A stretch of DNA of 64,000 nucleotides from Arthrobacter sp. SLBN-112. Lineage in GTDB: Bacteria; Actinomycetota; Actinomycetes; Actinomycetales; Micrococcaceae. Shown here piece by piece: positions 32,396 through 40,669 of this stretch (positions within the stretch are counted from its first letter, which is position 1; each line of letters begins with the position of its first letter). Made by a program: the position numbers and the translations under genes. The notes under the pieces are model-generated. The model saw only the letters and a list, made by a program, of their open reading frames with translations, was not told where the DNA came from and did not search any database. The DNA lies in NCBI RefSeq assembly GCF_006715225.1, contig NZ_VFMU01000001.1, positions 186,001-250,000 of the forward strand, written 5' to 3'.

Positions 32396-34053
32396 GGGTC
32401 GTTGCAACACTGCTGGTGTTATGTGGTCATTAGTAGATCACGGAGACGCTCGGCTGGGGTTTCCCAGTCGAGCGTTTTGCGTGGTCGGCTGTTGAGTTCC
32501 TGGGCGACGTGTTCGAGATCTTCGGGCCCGTAGATGGATAAGTCTGTGCCTTTTTCGAAGTATTGGCGTAGCAGGCCGTTGGTGTTTTCGTTGGAGCCGC
32601 GTTGCCACGGGCTGCCCGGATCGCAGAAGTAGACCTGCATGTCAGTGGCGATGGTGAAGGATTTGTGGGCTGCCATTTCCGCCCCTTGATCCCAAGTCAG
32701 AGAGCCCCTGAGGTGTTCGGGAAGACTTTTCATCGTGGCGATGAGGCCGTCGCGGACGGTTTCGGCGGTGTGGTCACCGGGCAGGTGGACCAGCATGACG
32801 TATCTGGTGGTGCGTTCGACGAGGGTGGCGATCGCGGACTGGTTGCTCGCTCCGGTGATTAGATCTCCTTCCCAATGTCCTGGAACGGCGCGGTCTTCGA
32901 TCTCGGGTGGGCGTTCGGAGATCATCACCATCGGATCAGCGAAACGGGGCTGCCGTTGCTGGGGGTCCTTGTGGGCTTTACGGCGTGTCCGGCCGGTGCG
33001 CAGAGCTGCCTGGACTTCGCGCTTGAGTCCTCCGCGGGCCTGGAAGTAGAGGGCTTGGTAGATTGTTTCTGGGCTCACGCGCATCTCCGGGTCGTTGGGA
33101 AACTTCCTGGTCAGCTTGTTGCTGATCTGTTCCGGTGACCAGCGCCGAAGCAGTTTTCGCTTCACATATTTGCGCAGCCGGTGGTGCGTGACCAGCTTGC
33201 TGTCCTTGGGCCGGGGGCGACGGGCAGTTGCTGCTCGTTGGGCAGCATAGGCGTAGTACTTCCCATCGTTGACACCGTTTCGGGCCAGCTCCCGGCTGAT
33301 TGTCGAGGCAGGCCGACCGAGCTCTCTGGCGATCTCCCGGACCGGTGCGCCGGTATTGCGGAGGTCGGCGATCCGTTCGCGGTCATGCAGCGTCAGGAAC
33401 CGGGCATCCAATGGTTTTTCCAGGGCTGCCAGTGGGGGGAGCGCGGCAGAATCGGCGGTGGCTTCTGCAGTAGTCAACGTCATCACACCATTGGTGTAGT
33501 CGATCTGGCGCCCATCACGGTAGATTCGCCCATTCCGTGTCCTTCTGACGCCGTTGTCCCACTCCTGAGCCGCGCAGCGGCTAATGCCCAGTTGTTTGGC
33601 CGCTTCACGGCGGGTCATTCCAGCGTCGCGGAGCTTGCCGAAGTCCTCACGGCCGGGGCTGTCCGCGCGTTTCCGCGCGAGCCCTGCTTTCTGAGTCCAC
33701 CGGTAACAAGTGCCACGGCTTAGCCCCAGTTCCGCGGCAGCAAGCGTCGTACTCCCGGTCCGTTTCAACGCCTTAAAGAACTCCTCTTTCACTTCCGGGG
33801 TCGCTCTTGGCCGCCGGGCGTTTAGGTTATCCACTCTGCCGACAGATATTCCCGCCTCACGCAGCCACCGATAGCACGCCGAAGGTTTGAGCCCGAGTCC
33901 AGCCGCAGCACGGGCAACGGTTCCCGCGCTTGCTAATGCCCGGAAGAACTCTTCCTTTTCCGCGGAGGTATAGCTCCTTCGAGGTGTCCTGCCCTTGCTT
34001 AAAGACGACATGGTCGTTGCAACTCCCAAAAACTTTAGGTGTTGCAACGACCA
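32396..34053 (-). mobile_element. IS30-family element, copy 2 (1658 bp, inverted)
   Basis: Same length and same terminal repeats as the copy at 24056-25713, in opposite orientation. Within the transposase I see one difference (Gly to Ala in EMAGHKS/EMAAHKS, a single base). Together they bracket the sugar-acid genes. Confidence 0.9.
32419..34011 (-). CDS. IS30-family transposase, copy 2
   Basis: 530-residue DDE transposase, identical to copy 1 by translation except Ala for Gly in the EMAAHKS segment beside the second catalytic Asp (TWDQGAEMA). All three acidic catalytic positions and the tandem HTH modules are intact, so it should be active. The start at 34011 lies directly behind the inner inverted repeat (34012-34023). 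Its very high identity to copy 1 means recent duplication or gene conversion. Confidence 0.9.
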   Translation of the reverse strand: MSSLSKGRTPRRSYTSAEKEEFFRALASAGTVARAAAGLGLKPSACYRWLREAGISVGRVDNLNARRPRATPEVKEEFFKALKRTGSTTLAAAELGLSRGTCYRWTQKAGLARKRADSPGREDFGKLRDAGMTRREAAKQLGISRCAAQEWDNGVRRTRNGRIYRDGRQIDYTNGVMTLTTAEATADSAALPPLAALEKPLDARFLTLHDRERIADLRNTGAPVREIARELGRPASTISRELARNGVNDGKYYAYAAQRAATARRPRPKDSKLVTHHRLRKYVKRKLLRRWSPEQISNKLTRKFPNDPEMRVSPETIYQALYFQARGGLKREVQAALRTGRTRRKAHKDPQQRQPRFADPMVMISERPPEIEDRAVPGHWEGDLITGASNQSAIATLVERTTRYVMLVHLPGDHTAETVRDGLIATMKSLPEHLRGSLTWDQGAEMAAHKSFTIATDMQVYFCDPGSPWQRGSNENTNGLLRQYFEKGTDLSIYGPEDLEHVAQELNSRPRKTLDWETPAERLRDLLMTT

Positions 34054-34101
34054 CTAGAACTCAAGCCAAAGTGCCGGCGTCGTCCCTTTGTGTGTGGTGT
34101 C

Positions 34102-36237
34102 CTAGGAGGCCGGCTGCGCTTGGGCCGAAACTTCGGCCTGAACGGACCCCTCGGCCGGCTCCTGGGCCTGGGCCTGCGCCTGGATGGCCGTGATGGCCAC
34201 CGTGTTCACGATGTCCTCCACGGTGCAGCCGCGGGAGAGGTCGTTGACCGGCTTGCGGAGCCCCTGCAGGACGGGGCCCACGGCCACGGCCCCCGAGCTC
34301 TGCTGCACCGCCTTGTAGGTGTTGTTGCCGGTGTTCAGGTCCGGGAAGATGAACACCGTGGCCTGCCCGGCCACTGAGGAGCCCGGCATCTTGGACGCGG
34401 CGATCGAGGCGTCCACGGCGGCGTCGTACTGGATGGGGCCTTCAACTGCGAGGTCCGGGCGGCGCGTGCGCACCAGCTCGGTGGCCTGCCGTACCTCGTC
34501 CACGGCCTCCCCCGAGCCCGAGCCGCCGGTGGAATAGGAGAGCATGGCAACCCGCGGCTCCACGCCGAACTGGGCGGCGGTCTCGGCCGAGGCCAGGGCA
34601 ATGTCCGCCAGCTGCTCCACGTTGGGATCCGGGTTCACGGCGCAGTCGCCGTAGACCAGCACCCGGTCCGGCATGAGCATCAGGAACACCGAGGACACGA
34701 TCTTCACCCCCGGGCGGGTCTTCACGAACTCCAGCGCCGGCCGGATGGTGTGCGCGGTGGTGTGGGCCGCGCCGGAGACCATTCCGTCCACCACGCCCAG
34801 CTGGACCATCATGGTGCCGAAGTAGCTCACGTCCTGCATGATTTCCAGGGCCTTGGGCAGGTCCACGCCCTTGTGCGCCCGCAGCTCCGCGTACTTTTCG
34901 GCGAACTTCAGGCGCAGCTCAGAGGTGGCCGGGTCGATGACATTGATGCCTGCCAGATCGATCCCGTTGGCTGCGGCCAGTTCCCGGACATCGGACTCGG
35001 GGCCCAGCAGTGTCAGGTCGCAGACGTCGCGGCGGTGCAGGATTTCGGCTGCACGCAGGATCCGGACGTCGGTTCCCTCCGGCAGCACCACATGGCGCCG
35101 CTGGGCCCGGGCGCGCTCGATCAGGTCGTGCAGGAACCGCAGCGGTGTCATCCGCTCAGCCCGTGGCAGGTGCAGGCGCTCCACCAGCTCGGTTTCATCC
35201 ACCCGGCGGGACCAGAGCCCCAGGGCGGAGGCCACCTTGCGCCGGTGGCCGGACCAGATCTCGCTGCGGACCTCGGAGACCCGGCGGGCAGTCTGGTAGG
35301 TGTCATCTTCCGTGGCGAACACCGGGAACGGCGCCTGTGCCAGGAGCGGGTAGATGTTCGCGTCCGGGGCCAGGCCGCCGGTAAGGATGAGCGCCGAGGC
35401 TACCGGAAACTCCGGCGAGAAGGAGGATGCCAGGCAGGCCACCATCACGTCTGCCCGGTCCCCCGGCACGATCACCAGGGCGCCTTCGCCGAGCACATTC
35501 AGGAAGTTGCCCACGTTCATGGCGGCCACCTTGATGTCCCTGACGTCGCGTTCCATGTCCGGAGTTCCCGCGATCTGCCGCACGCCCAGCGCCAGGGCCA
35601 CCTCGCCGGTGGTGGGCCTGGCGATCTCCTCCAGTTCCGGCAGGATGTACACGGGCCGGCCTGAGGCACCCGGCTTCAGGGCTGCCGCAATGGCGTCCAG
35701 GTCATCGGCGTCCGCCCGGTTGACCATGATGGCCAGGAGCGCGCATTTTTCGGCGGCAAGTTCCTTGCGTGCAACCTCGACGGCGGCCGCGGTCTCGGGA
35801 ACGGTCCGCCCCTTGGCGCCCACCACGGCCACCACGGGTGTGGCGAGATTGTTGGCCAGCCGGGCGTTGAGGTCGAATTCGACGGCGGAATCCTGGCCCA
35901 CCAGGTCGGTGCCTTCGACGATCACCACGTCGCAGTGGCGGGCGATGTCCGCGAAGATCTCCACGCACCTGGCGTCGATCTCCGCCCGGTTCCCCTCGGC
36001 GAGCAGCGTGCGGACCTCGTCGTAGGTCAGGCCGCCGCGGCACCGGTCATCCTCCAGGGCGAAGCGGGACTTCATCAGTGCCAGCATGGGGTCGTTCGCT
36101 GCCGAGGGCCCGTGGACCACCGGTTTGAAGAAGCCGATCCTGTCCGCGTGCCGGTGCAGCGTATCGGCCAGGCCCAGGGCTATCAGGGACTTGCCCGATC
36201 CCGGGGTGGTTGCGCTGACGTAGATGCCTTTGGCCAT
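34102..36237 (-). CDS. pta: Phosphate acetyltransferase, long form
   Basis: Interconverts acetyl-CoA and acetyl phosphate. The 711-residue form has three parts: an N-terminal P-loop domain (TTPGSGKSLIALGLAD, residues ~8-25; DTD-synthetase/CobB-like), a DRTGG regulatory domain (~220-340) and the C-terminal PTA_PTB catalytic domain (~385-700), with YSTGGSGSGEAVDEV and FIFPDLNTGNNTYKAVQQSS. Start chosen at ATG 36237, where the P-loop domain begins; the frame upstream to 36459 has no support. It is separated from ackA by the island and could feed acetyl phosphate only in trans. An Ala/Gln/Glu-rich tail ends the protein. Confidence 0.94.
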   Translation of the reverse strand: MAKGIYVSATTPGSGKSLIALGLADTLHRHADRIGFFKPVVHGPSAANDPMLALMKSRFALEDDRCRGGLTYDEVRTLLAEGNRAEIDARCVEIFADIARHCDVVIVEGTDLVGQDSAVEFDLNARLANNLATPVVAVVGAKGRTVPETAAAVEVARKELAAEKCALLAIMVNRADADDLDAIAAALKPGASGRPVYILPELEEIARPTTGEVALALGVRQIAGTPDMERDVRDIKVAAMNVGNFLNVLGEGALVIVPGDRADVMVACLASSFSPEFPVASALILTGGLAPDANIYPLLAQAPFPVFATEDDTYQTARRVSEVRSEIWSGHRRKVASALGLWSRRVDETELVERLHLPRAERMTPLRFLHDLIERARAQRRHVVLPEGTDVRILRAAEILHRRDVCDLTLLGPESDVRELAAANGIDLAGINVIDPATSELRLKFAEKYAELRAHKGVDLPKALEIMQDVSYFGTMMVQLGVVDGMVSGAAHTTAHTIRPALEFVKTRPGVKIVSSVFLMLMPDRVLVYGDCAVNPDPNVEQLADIALASAETAAQFGVEPRVAMLSYSTGGSGSGEAVDEVRQATELVRTRRPDLAVEGPIQYDAAVDASIAASKMPGSSVAGQATVFIFPDLNTGNNTYKAVQQSSGAVAVGPVLQGLRKPVNDLSRGCTVEDIVNTVAITAIQAQAQAQEPAEGSVQAEVSAQAQPAS

Positions 36238-36476
36238 GGTCCGCCCTTTGCTGTTCTTGCTGGTGCCGGTCCTCCCATCCTTGCACCCCGGGCGCCCTAA
36301 ATGGCAAAGGTGCTTGCCGCCGTCGAGCGTTCCAGCCCAGTTGCTTTTCCCTACATGGTGCGGCGCGCCGTGCACGACGGCGTGTCCGCGGCTTTGCGCC
36401 TGGAGTCCGCGAAGTAAGCGGGCAGGAGGGCACGCACCAACGCTTCCTCCTCTTGACACCGGCCCCCCTCATGGGA

Positions 36477-36498
36477 TTACCTAATGAACATTCGGTAA
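36477..36498 (+). promoter_or_regulatory. TetR-type operator ahead of paaI-paaK
   Basis: Arms TTACCTAA (36477-36484) and TTCGGTAA (36491-36498) match at 7 of 8. A perfect -35 TTGACA lies at 36453-36458, so the operator covers the -10 region. Same pattern as sites at 43380 and 53111. Confidence 0.7.
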
Positions 36499-36520
36499 AT
36501 AAAGCTGGAGGCAATGACGC

Positions 36521-36991
36521 ATGGCTGAAGCAACACTTTCCGGGGCCACCCACCCCATCCTGGAAAACGACTATGCCTCCGAATGGATGGGAATCGAGGT
36601 CCTCGCCCTCAGCGACGGACACGCCACCATCCGGATGACCCTTCGGCAGGAAATGCTCAACGGATTCGGCATGGCCCACGGCGGAATGATCTTCGCCTTC
36701 GGGGACACCGCCTTCGCCCTCGCGTGCAACCCCATCCACCCCGCACCGGGCGAGGAAGGCACCATTACGGTGGCCTCCGGCGTCGACATCAACTTCCTCA
36801 AGCCCGCCTTCCGCGGCCAGGTGTTGACCGCCGTCGCCGACCGCCGCTCCAGTGCCGGGCGCAGCGGCCTGTACGACATCCAGATCTTTGCCGCCGACGC
36901 CGCCGCGCCGGCCGCCGAGACCCAACCCAGTTCTCCGGGCGAGCTCATCGCCGAGTTCCGCGGACGCAGCCGCACCATCCCCAAGAAGTAG
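36521..36991 (+). CDS. paaI: Hydroxyphenylacetyl-CoA thioesterase PaaI
   Basis: Hot-dog fold thioesterase that rescues coenzyme A from dead-end phenylacetate-pathway CoA esters. It has 156 residues. The family core is MLNGFGMAHGGMIFAFGDTA, followed by ASGVDINFLKPAF; the Asp of the GDTAFALACN helix is the likely catalytic residue. GGAGG lies 9 bases ahead of the ATG. It is first gene of paaI-paaK, seven bases from paaK, with the TetR gene next. Its promoter carries the TetR operator. Confidence 0.9.
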   Translation: MAEATLSGATHPILENDYASEWMGIEVLALSDGHATIRMTLRQEMLNGFGMAHGGMIFAFGDTAFALACNPIHPAPGEEGTITVASGVDINFLKPAFRGQVLTAVADRRSSAGRSGLYDIQIFAADAAAPAAETQPSSPGELIAEFRGRSRTIPKK

Positions 36992-36998
36992 GAAAACC

Positions 36999-38348
36999 AT
37001 GACCCTGCATGCCCCCGAAACCGCACCTGCCGGCACCGACGCCGCCCTGGACCGCGAGGAAACCATCTCCCGGGATGAGCTCGAAGCCCTCCAGCTCAGC
37101 CGCCTGCAGCACACGGTGGCCTATGCGTATGACCGCGTGCCGCTGTACAAGCGCAAGTTCGACGACGCCGGGATCCACCCCAACGACCTGCGCGAACTCA
37201 GCGACCTGGGCAACTTCCCCTTCACCACCAAGGACGACCTGCGCGAGGAATACCCGTTCGGCATGTTCGCGGTTCCCCAGGCTGAAGTAGCCCGCATCCA
37301 CGCCAGCTCGGGCACCACAGGCCGGCCCACCGTCGTCGGATACACCAAGCAGGACCTGGCGGACTGGGCCAAGCTGGTGGCCCGCAGCCTCCGCGCCTCC
37401 GGCGTCCGCCCCGGCATGAAGGTCCACAACGCCTACGGTTACGGCCTGTTCACCGGTGGGCTGGGTGCGCACGCCGGAGCCGAAGCCCTGGGCTGCACGG
37501 TCATCCCCATCTCCGGCGGCCAGACCGAGCGCCAGATCCAGCTGATCCAGGACTTCAAGCCGGACGCCATCCTGGCCACCCCCACGTACCTGCTGACCAT
37601 CGCCGACGCCATGGCCCACATGGGGATCGACCCCGCCTCCACCTCCCTGAAATACGCCGTCCTGGGCGCCGAACCGTGGACCGAGGAGATGCGGCACGAG
37701 CTCGAGGTCACCATGAACATCAAGGCGTGCGACATCTACGGCCTTTCCGAAGTGATGGGCCCGGGCGTCGCCGGCGAAGCGGTGGAGACCCAGGACGGCA
37801 GCCACATCTGGGAGGACCACTTCCGTCCCGAGATTATTGACGCGTTCAACCCGGTGGTGGGCAAGGAAAACGTCCTGCGGGACGGCGAGCACGGCGAACT
37901 GGTGTTCACGTCGCTCACCAAGGAAGCCCTCCCCATCATCCGCTACCGCACCAAGGACCTCACCCGCCTGCTGCCCGGCACGGCCCGCCCCGCGCACCGC
38001 AGGATGGGACGCATCACCGGCCGCAGCGATGACATGATCATCCTCCGCGGCGTGAATGTCTTCCCGTCCCAAATCGAGGAGATCGCTCTGCGGATCCCCG
38101 AGCTCAGCCCGCACTTCCAGCTCGAACTGACCCGCCCCGAGGGCCAGCGGATGGACCAGATGACGGTCATGATCGAGCGCCGGGACGCGGTGAGCGTTGA
38201 GCAGGGCACGACGGCGGCACGCACCTTGAAGGAGCAGATCAAGATCCACGTGGGTTCTTCGTGCACAGTGAATGTTGTGGAGCCGGGTTCCCTCGAGCGG
38301 TCCAACGGCAAGCTGCGCCGCATCTACGACCTGCGCCCCAAAGGGTAG
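36999..38348 (+). CDS. paaK: Phenylacetate-CoA ligase
   Basis: First enzyme of aerobic phenylacetate degradation: activates phenylacetate to its CoA ester with ATP. The 449-residue ANL-superfamily protein has the P-loop-like SSGTTGRPTVVGYT (~residue 105) and the PaaK-type VHNAYGYGLFTGGLGAH. The adenylate site is seen as YGLSEVMGPGVAGE, the hinge region as GRITGRSDDMIILRGVNVFP, and the conserved C-terminal end as GSLERSNGKLRRIYD. ATG 36999 is 7 bases after the paaI stop; the longer frame overlaps paaI. It is co-transcribed with paaI and probably with the downstream regulator. Confidence 0.95.
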   Translation: MTLHAPETAPAGTDAALDREETISRDELEALQLSRLQHTVAYAYDRVPLYKRKFDDAGIHPNDLRELSDLGNFPFTTKDDLREEYPFGMFAVPQAEVARIHASSGTTGRPTVVGYTKQDLADWAKLVARSLRASGVRPGMKVHNAYGYGLFTGGLGAHAGAEALGCTVIPISGGQTERQIQLIQDFKPDAILATPTYLLTIADAMAHMGIDPASTSLKYAVLGAEPWTEEMRHELEVTMNIKACDIYGLSEVMGPGVAGEAVETQDGSHIWEDHFRPEIIDAFNPVVGKENVLRDGEHGELVFTSLTKEALPIIRYRTKDLTRLLPGTARPAHRRMGRITGRSDDMIILRGVNVFPSQIEEIALRIPELSPHFQLELTRPEGQRMDQMTVMIERRDAVSVEQGTTAARTLKEQIKIHVGSSCTVNVVEPGSLERSNGKLRRIYDLRPKG

Positions 38349-38362
38349 GAAGCCCTGCGCCG

Positions 38363-38382
38363 ACTGACCGACCGTTCATGAG
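38363..38382. promoter_or_regulatory. Possible degenerate TetR operator before its own gene
   Basis: Contains ACTGACCGACCGTTC, close to the left and central parts of the sites at 43380 and 53111, but the right arm is poor. It lies 13 bases ahead of the TetR start codon. Confidence 0.4.
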
Positions 38383-38394
38383 AAACTAGCCCCT

Positions 38395-39024
38395 ATGCCC
38401 AGCACCACTGAGACCACCAGCAACGCCGTTAACGGCACCGCCAAGCGGGGCCGCCCCGGCTACGACCAACAGTCGGTGCTGCGCATCGCCGTCGACGTCT
38501 TCAACCGCCACGGCTACGACGCGACGTCCATGGGCATCCTGGCCGAGAACCTGGGCATTTCGAAGTCGGCCATCTACCACCACGTGCCGTCCAAGGGCGA
38601 TCTCCTCAAGCTCGCCCTGGACCACGCACTGGGCGGCCTCGAGTCCATCCTGGAGCAGCCCCAGGCAACCTCGGGAGCGGCCGATGCGCGGCTGGAGTTC
38701 GTGCTGCGGCAGACGGTGGCTGTGCTGGTTGACCGCCTGCCCTTTGTCACGCTGCTCCTGCGCCTCCGCGGCAATACCGAGATCGAGCGCGACGCGCTGG
38801 AACGGCGGCGCGCCTTCGACCACAGGGTGGCAGCCCTGATTTCCGCCGCCCGCGACGAAGGCTCGCTCCGCCAGGACATCGACCCACGGACGGTCTCGCG
38901 GCTCCTGTTCGGCATGATCAACTCCATTGTCGAGTGGTACAAGCCGGGCGGCTCCCTGTCGCCGCAGCGCCTGGCCGACGACGTCATCACCATGGCGTTC
39001 GACGGCCTGCACGCGGACGCATAG
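38395..39024 (+). CDS. TetR-family regulator of phenylacetate genes (PaaR-like)
   Basis: Repressor of 209 residues. The N-terminal HTH at ~22-68 reads VLRIAVDVFNRHGYDATSMG, then LAENLGISKSAIYHHVPSKG. The C-terminal ligand domain is of the TetR_C KstR2-like kind, with LLRLRGNTEIERDALERRRA. It stands directly after paaK and is best placed to read phenylacetyl-CoA and to bind the TTAC-N-GA palindromes ahead of paaI, paaZ and the thiolase operon (inference from position and motif). The ligand is not proven; KstR-like and PaaR-like proteins are similar in this region. Confidence 0.85.
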   Translation: MPSTTETTSNAVNGTAKRGRPGYDQQSVLRIAVDVFNRHGYDATSMGILAENLGISKSAIYHHVPSKGDLLKLALDHALGGLESILEQPQATSGAADARLEFVLRQTVAVLVDRLPFVTLLLRLRGNTEIERDALERRRAFDHRVAALISAARDEGSLRQDIDPRTVSRLLFGMINSIVEWYKPGGSLSPQRLADDVITMAFDGLHADA

Positions 39025-39050
39025 GTTATTCGGACGCTCCCACCCCCGGG

Positions 39051-39070
39051 AATAATAAGCGTGCTTGGTA
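39051..39070 (+). promoter_or_regulatory. Dyad AATAATAAGC-GT-GCTTGGTATT before the HtrA-like gene
   Basis: Half-sites fit AATANNAAGC / GCTTNNTATT with two bases between, 57 bases ahead of the start codon. Related dyads occur ahead of the HVA1 and csbD genes. Confidence 0.5.
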
Positions 39071-39126
39071 TTTTCCCCGCTCCCCGGCTACGGTGGTAGA
39101 AAGCCAGCATCCGCAGGGAGGTACTG

Positions 39127-40263
39127 ATGAGCCAGGCGAGCGATCCGCAGCGTTCACGCCGCCTCCGGCCAGTCCTCGGCGCCGGCGCCCTCGCCGCAGC
39201 GCTGGCGCTCAGCGGCTGCACCGGCACGCCAAGTCCCCCGGCCCCCAGCGGCACCTCCTCCAGCCCGGCGTCGTCGTCGAACGCCGCCAACCCCGTTCCA
39301 GCACCCTCCTCGCCCGGATCCACAGCACCGGCGGAAGGCGGCTCCGGGACAGCGGCGGGCAACCTGCCGCAGCTCGTGGAGAACCTCTCGCCGTCCGTCG
39401 TCACCATCTTCACGGAGGGCGGCCTGGGCAGCGGGGTGGTGTACTCGGCGGACGGACTGATCCTGACCAACGAGCACGTGATCCGCGGCGCCACCAGCGT
39501 TGAGGTGGGGTTCGCCGACGGGCAGCGGGTGGAAGGGACGGTGAAGGCCAGCGACGCCGTGACGGACCTTGCCTTGGTGCAGGCCAAGCGCACCGGCCTG
39601 CCGAAACCCACCTATCAAAGCGACCTGCCGAAGGTGGGCGAAGGCGCCCTGGTCCTGGGCTCACCCCTTGGCTTTGAAAACACGGCCACCGCCGGCATCA
39701 TCTCCGGCCTCCACCGCTCCATCCCGGGCTCCGCGTCGAACAGCCTCTCGCTCGTGGACCTCATCCAGACAGACGCGCCCATCAGCCCCGGCAACTCCGG
39801 TGGCGCGGTGATCAATATGCGCGGTGAGGTGATCGGCATCAGTGAGGCCTACATCCCGCCGTCGGCCGGGGCCGTGTCGCTCGGCTTCGCGATTCCGGCC
39901 GCCACGGCGGTGGACGTCGCTGAGGAGCTGCTGGCCAACGGCACCGCCAAGCACGCGTACCTGGGCCTCACTCCGGGCGAACTCACGGCGCAGATCGCCG
40001 ACCAGCTGGGAATCCAGGAAGGGGCCGGCGTCGTGGTGCTCGCCGCGGACAGTGACGGCCCTGCCGGTCGCGCCGGGATCCGTCCGGGCGACGTCCTGCA
40101 GTCCATGGAGGGTGTGGAGCTCACCACGCCGGAGAAGCTCCTGGCGGAACTGCGCAAGCGCAACCCCGGCGACACCGTAGGCTTCAAGGTCAAGCGCGGC
40201 GATCAAAGTTTGGATATCAAGGTGGACCTTACCGACCGGCCCGCCAGCACAACCACCCGATAG
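39127..40263 (+). CDS. HtrA/DegP-like serine protease lipoprotein (S1C + PDZ)
   Basis: Surface quality-control protease. A signal peptide ends at LALSGC (lipobox Cys ~33), and a Ser/Pro-rich linker follows to ~75. The trypsin-like domain (~80-275) shows the triad: His in LILTNEHVIRG, Asp in AVTDLALVQ and Ser in ISPGNSGGAVINMRGEVIG. One PDZ domain is at ~285-370 (GIRPGDVLQSMEGVELTTPE). It has 378 residues. GGGAGGTA precedes the ATG. A short acidic-protein gene follows 13 bases later, probably in the same transcript, ending at the terminator at 40597. Confidence 0.92.
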   Translation: MSQASDPQRSRRLRPVLGAGALAAALALSGCTGTPSPPAPSGTSSSPASSSNAANPVPAPSSPGSTAPAEGGSGTAAGNLPQLVENLSPSVVTIFTEGGLGSGVVYSADGLILTNEHVIRGATSVEVGFADGQRVEGTVKASDAVTDLALVQAKRTGLPKPTYQSDLPKVGEGALVLGSPLGFENTATAGIISGLHRSIPGSASNSLSLVDLIQTDAPISPGNSGGAVINMRGEVIGISEAYIPPSAGAVSLGFAIPAATAVDVAEELLANGTAKHAYLGLTPGELTAQIADQLGIQEGAGVVVLAADSDGPAGRAGIRPGDVLQSMEGVELTTPEKLLAELRKRNPGDTVGFKVKRGDQSLDIKVDLTDRPASTTTR

Positions 40264-40276
40264 GAAGGAAAAGAAC

Positions 40277-40582
40277 ATGAGCCACCCCAAGGAAGAACCG
40301 GACGCAGGATTCATCATTCCGGACCCCTCGAAGATCCGCGAGGACGTTCCCGGCGACGCCGGCGACGAGGCCAATGTGATCCGCTTCAGCGAGGAGCAGG
40401 CCCTGATCGAGGAACAGTCGCACGGCATCCGCCCGGACACCTACAGCGTCCCCTCCGGCGGCCCCACCATGGATGAGGCCCGCGGCAACATGGACCTTTC
40501 CGACCGCAGCGAAGGCGGCCGCGGCACGGGTCCCGAGGATGACAGCAGCGACGACGGCCTGCACGGCGGCGCCGAAAGCTGA
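40277..40582 (+). CDS. Acidic hypothetical protein downstream of HtrA-like gene
   Basis: 101 residues, very acidic and hydrophilic, with no signal, membrane span or known domain (for example EEPDAGFIIPDPSKIREDVP and FSEEQALIEEQSHGIRPDTY). The C-terminal third is Gly/Asp/Ser-rich. The RBS AGGAAGGAAAA lies 5-15 bases ahead of the ATG. Tight spacing to the protease gene suggests co-expression. Function unknown. Confidence 0.65.
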   Translation: MSHPKEEPDAGFIIPDPSKIREDVPGDAGDEANVIRFSEEQALIEEQSHGIRPDTYSVPSGGPTMDEARGNMDLSDRSEGGRGTGPEDDSSDDGLHGGAES

Positions 40583-40596
40583 CGCCTCACTAAGAC

Positions 40597-40641
40597 AAGC
40601 AGCAGGAGTGCCCCGGTCCAACCGGGGCACTCCTGCTGCTT
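40597..40641 (+). terminator. Strong intrinsic terminator
   Basis: A perfect 21-bp stem (40597-40617 with 40621-40641), 3-base loop, then TTGTTTGGTT. It ends the HtrA-like transcript and may also serve the convergent VOC gene. Confidence 0.9.
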
Positions 40642-40669
40642 TGTTTGGTTCTGCTGCCTGCCGGCCTGC

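Larger units (their letters stand above)
32358..34090. repeat. Hairpin repeat split by IS copy 2
   Basis: 32358-32378 and 34070-34090 are exact complements over 21 bases (core GACGCCGGCACT). They formed a bidirectional terminator-like hairpin between the permease and pta, which converge. The IS sits in the loop at CTAG (32392-32395 and 34054-34057). Inner half-site GGCGGTTTCTAG, outer CTAGAACTCAAG. Confidence 0.85.

Noticed and set aside
24056..34053. Past inversion of the island between the two IS copies
   Set aside because: Inversion of two separate palindromic sites would leave each outer half different; here both outer halves match each other.
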